Assembly: GCF_025151385.1 (NCBI RefSeq)
Contig: NZ_CP102287.1
Span: forward strand, 372,001-436,000
Reading direction: 5' to 3'
Length of the DNA stretch: 64,000 nucleotides
Source: Hoylesella buccalis ATCC 35310
GTDB lineage: Bacteria; Bacteroidota; Bacteroidia; Bacteroidales; Bacteroidaceae
Of this stretch, positions 7,911 through 14,406 are shown piece by piece. The position numbers were made by a program, and so were the translations under genes. The notes below the pieces were generated by a model. It was not told where the DNA came from. It worked only from the letters and a program-made list of their open reading frames with translations, and did no database searches. Position 1 is the first letter of the stretch; each line of letters opens with the position of its first letter.

Positions 7911-9057
7911 TGTAGAGTCAACCAGCAAGTGCAAAATTACAAAACGTGTTTGAAGAATTCTCGTTTTGGTGTAGAAAAGTTTAATTTTTCTCTCGGTCTT
8001 TCGTTCAATTTCTTTTGTATCGACATAATTCTCTTGTCTGTGTAATGTTCAAACGAATCCTTTTTCGGTATATATTGTCTGATCAGCTTATTTGTATTCT
8101 CAATAGCTCCCTTCTGCCATGAGCAATATGGATCAGCGAAGTACACGGGCACGCCTAAGAACTTGGTAATGTCCTTATGTGCCGCAAATTCAGGCCCGTT
8201 GTCTGTTGTAATGGTCTTCAGACAATCCTTGTATGGCAGCAGCAGTTTCCTGACCACCTTTGCCAGGGGCTTTGACTGCTTCCCGAATGGCAGTTTCTGC
8301 ATGAGCAGCATATTGGTGGACTTCTCCACCAGCGTGAGTATGGCGTGCTGGGCAGGGTCTACGATCAAGTCCATCTCAAAATCCCCGAATCTCTTCCCGT
8401 CAACTTCCTTGCTTCTTTCATGGATGCTCACCCTGTCCTTGATTGGAAGATGTCTGCCCTTGGGACGATGCCTGTATTTCATCTTATGCCTTGTGTGCCT
8501 GGCAAGTTCCCCTGTCGTGTCATTGTGGATGATGTTATAGATGGACTGGTGGGACACCTTTATCCCCTCGTTCTTGCGCAGATAACCAGATATTTGTCTT
8601 GGAGACCACTGGTCATTGATGATATATTCCTTGATTCTCCAGACCAATTCGTCGGAGAGTTTGGAGTTCTTTACCGTTCTATTTCTGCGCTGCATAGCCA
8701 TGTCGTGCGCCTTTGTCCAGATATACTTTCCTGATGGCGTGCTGTTGTTCTTTAGCTCACGACTGATCGTAGCTTCACTCGTACCCACAATGAGGGCAAT
8801 TTCTTTTCTCTTTATTTTCTTTTGGAGTAAGGCGAAAATTTGCGACCTTTGCTCCGAGGTTAATTGATGATACATATACAATACAAAGTTAATTAATCTT
8901 TGGGAGACTGCGGTCTCCCTTTTGCTTTTTTTGTATTGCTGATTGTGCTCTTCGGGGGCTTCGCGCCCCCGGCCGCATGGCAACCTCCGCGGTGTTTTTC
9001 ATGTTTTTTGTACAATCCAAACACCAACAATTTTTGCACTTCGATTTTGAATCTTTA
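7911..9057 (-). mobile_element. IS30-family element, copy 1
   Basis: 1147 bp, repeated without visible change at 44116-45262. The ends are imperfect inverted repeats (TGTAGAGTCAACC on the left, TAAAGATTCAAAA on the right strand) sharing an inner AAGTGCAAAA block. A 3-bp duplication GCG flanks this copy (7908-7910, 9058-9060). A GGGGGC-TTCG-CGCCCCC hairpin lies near 8955-8972, upstream of the transposase. Confidence 0.88.
7937..8875 (-). CDS. IS30-family transposase (copy 1)
   Basis: 312 residues from the ATG at 8875 (MYHQLTSEQR). A longer frame back to a TTG exists but only adds the hairpin region, so it is not used. The N-terminal helix-turn-helix (QRSQIFALLQKKIKRKEIA, then VGTSEATISREL) is typical of IS30, followed by WSPRQISGYLRK. 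The catalytic triad is D in FGDFEMDLIV, D in TITTDNGPEF and E in WQKGAIENTNKLIRQY, then the closing N-RPREKLNFSTP block. The enzyme is full length with an intact DDE core, so the element is probably active. It is identical to the protein at 44142-45080. Confidence 0.93.
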   Translation of the reverse strand: MYHQLTSEQRSQIFALLQKKIKRKEIALIVGTSEATISRELKNNSTPSGKYIWTKAHDMAMQRRNRTVKNSKLSDELVWRIKEYIINDQWSPRQISGYLRKNEGIKVSHQSIYNIIHNDTTGELARHTRHKMKYRHRPKGRHLPIKDRVSIHERSKEVDGKRFGDFEMDLIVDPAQHAILTLVEKSTNMLLMQKLPFGKQSKPLAKVVRKLLLPYKDCLKTITTDNGPEFAAHKDITKFLGVPVYFADPYCSWQKGAIENTNKLIRQYIPKKDSFEHYTDKRIMSIQKKLNERPREKLNFSTPKREFFKHVL

Positions 9058-9084
9058 GCGTAAAACTTTAACAAGATAGTAATT

Positions 9085-9240
9085 ATGGACAATCAAATCA
9101 TTATTTGGAGTAGTGTTATTTTAATGTTAGGTGTCATCTTCATCATGCGTGAAGCTGTTAAAATGAGAAGGCACACCAAAGGACATAAATTATTTGAGCT
9201 TTCAGATGAATTCGATATCTATGACTGGGACGAAGAATAA
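9085..9240 (+). CDS. Small membrane protein (51 aa) upstream of and overlapping the thrE gene
   Basis: A 51-residue frame, ATG at 9085 and TAA at 9238-9240. Residues 4-20 (IIIWSSVILMLGVIFIM) form one membrane helix, followed by a basic turn (KMRRHTKGHK) and an acidic C-terminus ending DWDEE. The charge pattern and the overlap of 20 bp with the exporter start at 9221 suggest translational coupling and a real gene. I do not recognise a family. It is now separated from its presumed promoter at 7898-7905 by IS30 copy 1. Possible role, inferred only: a small accessory subunit of the exporter. Confidence 0.5.
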   Translation: MDNQIIIWSSVILMLGVIFIMREAVKMRRHTKGHKLFELSDEFDIYDWDEE

Positions 9241-10018
9241 TCAATTGCAAGTGGCTGACCAAACCAAGTCAATATGCCTGTTTCTGGCCGACTATGCCTC
9301 ATGGCTTTATGGCTGTGGAGCGACCTGCACACGGATAAAGAAGAACGTTGACCGCATGGCCAAGGTGTGGAAGCTAAACATAGAAATGACTATTTTGCCC
9401 GGTAGTATCCATCTGGCACACTTTGATCCGGAAACGGGACAATCAAGCGTGTACTTCAAGAAAACGCCGAGCACAGGTATCAGCTTTTACAAAAACACCC
9501 AACTGAGCAAACTCAGTTGGGCCGTTTCTGACGGTCATATTCAGTTTGAGGAGGCTCAGACAGAGTTTGCCCGCATCATTTCTGCGCCGTTTACCAACAA
9601 GTGTGTGGTGTTGTTCCTTGCTTCACTTGCAAATATGTCATTCTGCCGCTTGTTCGGTGGCGATTTGTTGGCCATGGTCATCGTCTTCGTGGCTACGCTG
9701 TTGGGCTTCCGATTGAAGCAGGTGTTGTTGGAAGAACATGTGGATGTCAAACTGGTTTTCATGGTTTGTGCTTTCTTTTCTGCCGTTATCGGTACGGCGG
9801 GATATGTCTTCGGACTGGGTGACAAGCCCGATGTGGCATTGGGTACCAGTGTTTTGTACCTCATACCAGGCATCCCGTATATCAACAGTCTTAGCGATCT
9901 TATACAAGGTCAGTATCTTGTGTCTTTCAGCAGATTCATGAATTCCATGATCCTTACGTTCTGCCTCTCTGTTGGATTGGCTGGTGGCATACTGCTGATG
10001 AATCTCAAAATGTTTTAA
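9221..10018 (+). CDS. Threonine/serine exporter, ThrE N-terminal-type subunit
   Basis: 265 residues from ATG 9221 (MTGTKNNQ); ATG 9206 is also possible but adds only five residues. The N-terminal soluble part holds FLADYASWLYGCGATC, followed by IKKNVDRMAK and the LPGSIHLAHFD segment, the ThrE (DUF1212) domain hallmark. Five membrane helices follow from about residue 120. Known ThrE proteins export threonine and serine; in many Bacteroidota the protein is divided into this large half and a small membrane half, as here. The next gene starts 10 bp downstream. The start overlaps the 51-residue gene. Confidence 0.85.
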   Translation: MTGTKNNQLQVADQTKSICLFLADYASWLYGCGATCTRIKKNVDRMAKVWKLNIEMTILPGSIHLAHFDPETGQSSVYFKKTPSTGISFYKNTQLSKLSWAVSDGHIQFEEAQTEFARIISAPFTNKCVVLFLASLANMSFCRLFGGDLLAMVIVFVATLLGFRLKQVLLEEHVDVKLVFMVCAFFSAVIGTAGYVFGLGDKPDVALGTSVLYLIPGIPYINSLSDLIQGQYLVSFSRFMNSMILTFCLSVGLAGGILLMNLKMF

Positions 10019-10028
10019 TCGTATAGTT

Positions 10029-10526
10029 ATGGCATTCTTTTTATGCGTTTTAGAAGACGCATTTTTTGGTGCTCTGGCAGGCATAGGATTTGCCAGTATC
10101 AGCAACCCACCGCACAATGCGTATCCTTATTGCGCCCTCATCTCAGCCGTAGGCCATGGCGTGAGATATTTCTTGATGAACAACGCCTATCACCCAGAGA
10201 GCCTTATCGTAGCCAGTTTCGTGGCCTCTTTGGTCATTGGCTTCATGGCAGTGGCACTGGCCAGAATGGCTAAGTGTCCACCTGAGACTTTCTCTTTCCC
10301 ATCTCTCTTGCCGATGATTCCTGGTATGTATGCCTATCGAACTGTCGAGGCTTTGGTTATGTGTTTGTTTACACAGGATGAAGATTTATTCAATCATTAT
10401 TTGTATCTTTGTACATCAAACGGATTCACTTGCGCTTTTGACATTTTAGGAATGGTGTTGGGTGCCACATTGCCCATCTTCTTCCTCAACAAGATATCCT
10501 ATCGCGCTACACGTAACGTAGATTGA
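10029..10526 (+). CDS. Threonine/serine exporter, ThrE C-terminal-type (ThrE_2) subunit
   Basis: 165 residues with four to five membrane helices. The opening FFGALAGIGFASISNPP and PPETFSFPSLLPMIPGMYAYR segments are the conserved features of the small ThrE_2 (DUF3815) membrane domain that pairs with the preceding protein. Together the two reconstitute a full ThrE-like exporter in the inner membrane. The operon order large subunit then small subunit, with a 10-bp gap, supports a complex. A LysR regulator starts 31 bp downstream on the same strand and may be co-transcribed. Confidence 0.82.
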   Translation: MAFFLCVLEDAFFGALAGIGFASISNPPHNAYPYCALISAVGHGVRYFLMNNAYHPESLIVASFVASLVIGFMAVALARMAKCPPETFSFPSLLPMIPGMYAYRTVEALVMCLFTQDEDLFNHYLYLCTSNGFTCAFDILGMVLGATLPIFFLNKISYRATRNVD

Positions 10527-10557
10527 ATATGATGTAACCAACTGAATGAGGTAAACT

Positions 10558-11466
10558 ATGGAACTGAGACAAATAAGATACTTTCTCAAGGTGGCCGAAT
10601 TGTTGAATTTCTCTGAGGCATCAAAGGCGCTGTTCATCACACAGAGCACCCTCTCTCAACAGATACGCCAGCTTGAGAACGAATTCGACACCATCTTGTT
10701 TGAGCGAAACAGTCACGAGGTTTCGCTCACCGAAGCCGGTAAACAATTCATGCGATATGCCCGAAAAGTGATGATTGATGTCGATGATTGCACGCAGAAG
10801 ATGGACGACCTGAAGAACATGCTGACGGGCGAATTGAACATCGGCGTTACGTTCACGTTCAGTCCTTTGCTTACCGAGACCGTTCTCGAATTCATGAAAC
10901 TGTACCCACATGTGCGCCTCAATGTTTTTTATAAAACCATGAGTGAGCTGATGGACATGCTGCAACGGCGGGAAGTTGACTTTGTGCTGGCTTTCAAACC
11001 TACCGACAGAAACGATAAGATAGAGAGCCACGTGCTCTTCAACAACCATCTGTCCGTAGTGGTCAGTGAGCAACATTCATTGGCAAAGCGGAAGTCGTTG
11101 ACCTTAGACGATTTGGCTCCGTACGATGCTGCCATGCCGGCACGCGGTTTACAGGCTCGCAACTCGTTCGATGATATGATTCATAGTGAAAACAGCAAGC
11201 TCAAAATACGCGTTGAACTCAACGACGTGAGCATCTTGCTGAAGCTGATTAAACAGAGCAAGCTCATCACGATATTAGCCGACGCCACCATTCATGATGA
11301 AGATGGCCTGGTTGCCATCCCGCTCGAAATGACAGGCAACGATATGGAGGGATGCATTCATCTGCTCAAACAAGCCTATGTCAAAAATTCTGCACGCGAG
11401 TTTTATCGGCTGCTCAGTCAGTCAAGAGCCATTCTCAAATATTCCTCTTTGGCCAAATTGCTCTAA
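10558..11466 (+). CDS. LysR-family transcriptional regulator
   Basis: 302 residues, the usual LysR length. The winged helix-turn-helix occupies residues 1-60 (MELRQIRYFLKVAELLNF, FITQSTLSQQIRQLE, FERNSHEVSLTEAG), and the type-2 periplasmic-binding-like effector domain covers about 90-295. The sequence resembles CynR/OxyR-like members, but the effector cannot be named. It follows the exporter pair on the same strand and might regulate it, though most LysR proteins are divergent from their targets. A long hairpin at 11518-11561 lies past the stop. Confidence 0.88.
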   Translation: MELRQIRYFLKVAELLNFSEASKALFITQSTLSQQIRQLENEFDTILFERNSHEVSLTEAGKQFMRYARKVMIDVDDCTQKMDDLKNMLTGELNIGVTFTFSPLLTETVLEFMKLYPHVRLNVFYKTMSELMDMLQRREVDFVLAFKPTDRNDKIESHVLFNNHLSVVVSEQHSLAKRKSLTLDDLAPYDAAMPARGLQARNSFDDMIHSENSKLKIRVELNDVSILLKLIKQSKLITILADATIHDEDGLVAIPLEMTGNDMEGCIHLLKQAYVKNSAREFYRLLSQSRAILKYSSLAKLL

Positions 11467-11517
11467 GTTTCTTCGTTCAAGAAGAGTAGAAACTGCGTCT
11501 GCAGCTACCCAGCAAAT

Positions 11518-11561
11518 CGGGTGGAAGTTAAATACTCAAAAATGTATTTATCTTCCACCCG
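11518..11561. terminator. Bidirectional hairpin between the LysR and Lrp genes
   Basis: An 18-bp stem pairs 11518-11535 with 11544-11561 (CGGGTGGAAG... with ...CTTCCACCCG) around an 8-nt loop. No long T-run follows on either strand, so termination strength is uncertain, but the site sits between convergent genes. Confidence 0.55.
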
Positions 11562-11592
11562 TTATATTTGGTGTCGTTTCTTTCTCGTAAAA

Positions 11593-12108
11593 CTACGGCT
11601 CTGGATCTGCCTCTTCATCAACCATCTCGCTGCGTTCTTCTATCTTCATCTGAGCAACGGGCAATTGGCGATCGATTACGGTGCGGAACGAAATCATGGT
11701 TTCGCTTCCCGACAGTCCCAGGGGTTGCAATTTATCATAGATAATGCTCATCAGGTGATGATTGTTTGTGGCATATAGCTTGATGAACAAATCATAATCA
11801 CCCGTTGGGCAATGGCATTCTACCACCTCCGGAATCTTCTTCAATTCGTCGGCCACTCGGTCAAAATCACTGGGATCTTTCAAGTGCAGACCAACGAAAG
11901 CGCAGGTTTCGTAGCCAATCTTCTCTGGATCGAATATGAATCCCGAACCCTTAATCACCCCCAAATTTATCAATTTTTGCACGCGCTGATGGATGGCTGC
12001 TCCGCTAACGTTGCATGCGCGGGCAATCTCCAGAAATGGAGTACGGGCATCCTCAGCAATCATCGTGAGAATCTTCTTATCTAATGCGTCAAGATTATGG
12101 TGTCCCAT
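11593..12108 (-). CDS. Lrp/AsnC-family transcriptional regulator
   Basis: 171 residues. The N-terminal AsnC-type helix-turn-helix is residues 5-60 (LDALDKKILTMIAEDART, then ISGAAIH-like VSGAAIHQRVQKL and LGVIKGSGFIFDP). The RAM ligand-binding domain follows (VGLHLKDPSDFD, VECHCPTGDYDLFIKLYA). The chain ends in an acidic tail EERSEMVDEEADPEP that most Lrp proteins lack. Such proteins sense amino acids and assemble as octamers. Proximity to the Thr/Ser exporter makes an amino-acid link plausible but unproven. A minus-strand TATATTTG at 12146-12153 lies 37 bp before the ATG. Confidence 0.9.
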   Translation of the reverse strand: MGHHNLDALDKKILTMIAEDARTPFLEIARACNVSGAAIHQRVQKLINLGVIKGSGFIFDPEKIGYETCAFVGLHLKDPSDFDRVADELKKIPEVVECHCPTGDYDLFIKLYATNNHHLMSIIYDKLQPLGLSGSETMISFRTVIDRQLPVAQMKIEERSEMVDEEADPEP

Positions 12109-12145
12109 TTTTTACTTTTATATATTTTAATTTTATAATACCGTG

Positions 12146-12153
12146 CAAATATA
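12146..12153 (-). promoter_or_regulatory. -7 element of the Lrp gene
   Basis: Minus strand reads TATATTTG, matching TAnnTTTG, 37 bp before the start codon. Confidence 0.5.
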
Positions 12154-12785
12154 CTACAAAGTGTTGTTTTCCACAACGATTTAAGTATTTTTTGTAATCA
12201 ATGTTCATTTGGTGGTAATTTATATTGACAATCATCTTTCTTCTCCTTGGCTTATTTACAAACGAACTTGCTGCTGACCGAAAATTCGCCGAAAATGAGC
12301 GATGTTGATAAGACGTTGATATACAATATTCTACCGTCTTCATGCGTCGTTTCTCCTCGGTGGTTCATGTTGATTTCAGCCAAAGTCATTGCTTTTCAAT
12401 GCTAATTTGCATGCTTTAACGCTGTAATGTCATGTTAGTAGAGGTGCAAACTGATGAATCTTGCCGTGTCATCTCATTGTTTTTGCTGGAACAACTGCTT
12501 TTTTCTCACCGAATCATCACTTGTTTGCTCCCTGTTTGCCTATCAATTTTTTCTAGATTGAAACTTTTGAAGAGCCGTTTTTGGGGCATTATTTGGGTAA
12601 AATAATGTACAAATCGTGTCGTTCGTGGCACGCTCACTCTTTGTTCAACGACAAATTATTGAGATGGAAAGATACGGTCGTTCTGACCATTACCCCCCCA
12701 TTTCAATTCATTTTTTTTATTGATAGGATTAAACCTTTTTATCATACTCTCGTCATAACATAAAATCGACACAGTAATTTAACTA
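12154..12785. other. Non-coding stretch, nothing recognised
   Basis: AT-rich sequence with no ORF that looks like protein and no hairpin followed by a T-run. It may contain the promoter of the ncRNA candidate downstream, but no clear TAnnTTTG was found. Confidence 0.4.
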
Positions 12786-13140
12786 GACTTTAACTAATTG
12801 AATGCGCTTGATTTTAGCCATTTTAATGGCAGTCTGGGGTTTAGAGGTTGACAACGCATCTAAAAGCATGACTAAGAAGTCACTATGCAGCAAGACGATA
12901 GCCGTGGAGCAGGTGACCTACCCAATCGGGAAGACATCTCTATATTGCCAGATATCACCTGCTATAGATGGAGGAAATTTCCTAACCATAATCAACTAAA
13001 TGATTAGTTGCGCATAACAGTAGATAAATACAAGAACTGAACTTTTATATATTTAAATGAGATTCTATAGGAATTAGTTTGTAAGATCAGGATGATATGG
13101 AGCGTCCCCTAAGTGATTAGCGGGCGCTTTTCTTTTTTTT
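12786..13140 (+). ncRNA. Candidate structured non-coding RNA (family not recognised)
   Basis: A run of compact hairpins is enclosed by the closing pair ATGCGC (about 12802) with GCGCAT (about 13010). Inside are GCCATT-TT-AATGGC, TTTAGA...TCTAAA, GCAT-GACT...AGTC-..ATGC, the 9-bp AGCAGGTGA (12908-12916) with TCACCTGCT (12955-12963), AGGAAATTTCCT, and CAACTA...TAGTTG just inside the closing stem. A strong intrinsic terminator ends at 13140. No coding frame explains the terminator. The 5' end is a guess. It lacks the signatures of RNase P, tmRNA and SRP RNA that I can check by eye; a 6S-type RNA is possible but unproven. Confidence 0.5.
13101..13140 (+). terminator. Strong intrinsic terminator of the ncRNA candidate
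   Basis: Stem AGCGTCCCCTAA (13101-13112) with TTAGCGGGCGCT (13117-13128), one mismatch and one G-T pair, loop GTGA, followed by TTTCTTTTTTTT. Confidence 0.85.
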
Positions 13141-13183
13141 GTCTAGTTTGTGTGCAATGATTTTTTTTGTCATTTTTTATTTG

Positions 13184-13191
13184 TACCTTTG
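13184..13191 (+). promoter_or_regulatory. -7 element of the DUF4738-like lipoprotein gene
   Basis: TACCTTTG matches TAnnTTTG. The leader to the ATG at 13294 is about 95 nt and contains a 22-codon frame, 13195-13263, starting ATGATGGACGG; whether it is translated is unknown. Confidence 0.6.
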
Positions 13192-13293
13192 CAAATGATG
13201 GACGGTTCTGGTTTTCTTCCTGATGATGGGGGTGAAGCACAACACGCCACAAGTAAGTTATAAGATAGGAAACATTATATATAGAATCAACTC

Positions 13294-13884
13294 ATGCGAT
13301 TGTATTTACGTTTATTTTTGATTATAGTTGTAGGTTGTGGTATCGTTTCTTGTTCTGAAAAGAAACAAGACAAGACAATCATCACGCAGAAGCCAAAGCC
13401 TGTCAAGAAGAAGGCCACGCAATCTATGAGCGACTACGAGCAGTCGATTCCTGTTGAATGGGTAGGCTCGGTGTATCATGTAAATGTATCAAGGCAAGCT
13501 GACTCTTCGCTACCGTTAGCGGATGACGGGGCAGGCAACAAATATTATGATAATAAGATAAAACTGAGTATCGTTCGAAAAGACCAAAGCGAATTCTATG
13601 GTAGGACGTTTACGAAAGCTGATTTTGTAAACTATGTTGATGAACTTTATCGTAAAAACAGCGCATTGTTAGGTATTGTTTTTGATAAAGTTGAAGGCAA
13701 CAACCTCATTTTTGCAGTGAGTATCGGATCGCCCGACAAAATGAGTGACGAGTATGTTCCTTTGGTTATGAAGATATCAAACCTTGGTGCTGTATCCATC
13801 CAGAAAGATACCCTGTTGGATACCGGTAACACGGAGGGTGAGGAATCGGAAGCAGATATGGAAGAGGAAGATGATGGTGTGTAG
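13294..13884 (+). CDS. Lipoprotein, DUF4738-like
   Basis: 196 residues. The N-terminus is a lipoprotein signal with lipobox GIVSC, acylated cysteine at residue 20, followed by a lysine-rich linker (KPKPVKKKA) and a globular region with VEWVGSVYHVNVSRQ, a YGRTFTKADFVNYVDE segment and LLGIVFDKVEGN. The tail is strongly acidic (EGEESEADMEEEDDG). I place it in the DUF4738 family of Bacteroidota from memory of the overall pattern; function unknown. It is a single-gene unit with its own promoter. A likely location is the periplasmic face of a membrane. Confidence 0.6.
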   Translation: MRLYLRLFLIIVVGCGIVSCSEKKQDKTIITQKPKPVKKKATQSMSDYEQSIPVEWVGSVYHVNVSRQADSSLPLADDGAGNKYYDNKIKLSIVRKDQSEFYGRTFTKADFVNYVDELYRKNSALLGIVFDKVEGNNLIFAVSIGSPDKMSDEYVPLVMKISNLGAVSIQKDTLLDTGNTEGEESEADMEEEDDGV

Positions 13885-14406
13885 GGTAGACCATCATTTG
13901 GCAGCTTCGTCTTGGCGCTTCTCCTCTTTGTTTCTAGTGCCATCATGCCACACCCCACGGCATTTCTTCATGAGGGTTAGGTGATTGTATTGTTTGGTGT
14001 GACTTATCTTTTTACATCTTTTCTGTTTATTCGCTAATCGGCATCCATTTTTTAGCTAGCACTTAAATCGTCATAAAGAATGATAATTCTTGTGGCTATT
14101 ATTCGATTTTTGTTATCTTTGCATAAGATAGGCAGCGCCTTAGCAAAGTAAACAAGCTTTCTTTGCATTCGACTTGCACTATCTTTGCATAAAACAGGCT
14201 ACACCTCAGCAATTCAAACGTAGTTTGACTGCTTTCGGTTTGCGCTGTTTTTGCATAAGATAGGCTGCGCCTTAACAAAGTAAGTAAACTTCCTTTGCCT
14301 TCGGCTTGCACTATCTTTGCAAATAACGAACGGTGTGTGTTTTGGTAGAATATAGTTCTGTCATCTGCATGCTTCCTAAGTCTTTTATAAAAACAAGGGT
14401 TAAGGT
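13885..14406. other. Long upstream region of the alpha-2-macroglobulin operon
   Basis: No gene is supported. Positions 13885-14100 show nothing specific beyond a weak hairpin GATGGT...ACCATC at the end of the lipoprotein gene. The rest is the 66-bp repeat block described separately. Minus-strand frames across it (LLRRSLSYAK-type repeats) are artefacts of the repeat. Confidence 0.6.
14108..14325 (+). repeat. Four -7 elements carried on exact 66-bp tandem repeats
   Basis: TATCTTTG at 14114, 14180 and 14312, and TGTTTTTG at 14246, lie exactly 66 bp apart, each followed by GCA and, in the first three, TAAGATAGGC or a variant. The filler between them (GGCTGCGCC, TTAGCAAAGTAA, CTTTGCATTCGACTTGC) is also repeated with about 75-85 percent identity by eye. 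Three of the four match the Bacteroidota -7 consensus, so the block may be a multi-start promoter for the operon at 14407. Similar repeats are scattered in Prevotella genomes as far as I recall. Confidence 0.75.

Noticed and set aside
8163..8867. Plus-strand ORFs inside IS30 copy 1 (and 44368-45072 in copy 2)
   Set aside because: They are opposite-strand shadows of an intact transposase with all catalytic motifs.
8875..8983. TTG-initiated N-terminal extension of the IS30 transposase
   Set aside because: It translates a GC-rich hairpin and reads PCGRGREAPEEH; the ATG at 8875 gives the family N-terminus.
12802..12999. 65-codon plus-strand ORF inside the ncRNA candidate
   Set aside because: No membrane or domain pattern, no conserved-looking segment, and the stretch is dominated by hairpins.
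12786..13140. RNase P RNA, tmRNA or SRP RNA
   Set aside because: None of their conserved cores (GAGGAAAGTCC, a tag frame with CCA end, or the GGAAGGAAGCA-type SRP loop) is present.
14099..14311. Minus-strand ORF with LLRR-SLSYAK peptide repeats
   Set aside because: It is a translation of the 66-bp DNA repeats; 66 is a multiple of 3, so the frame stays open by arithmetic, not selection.
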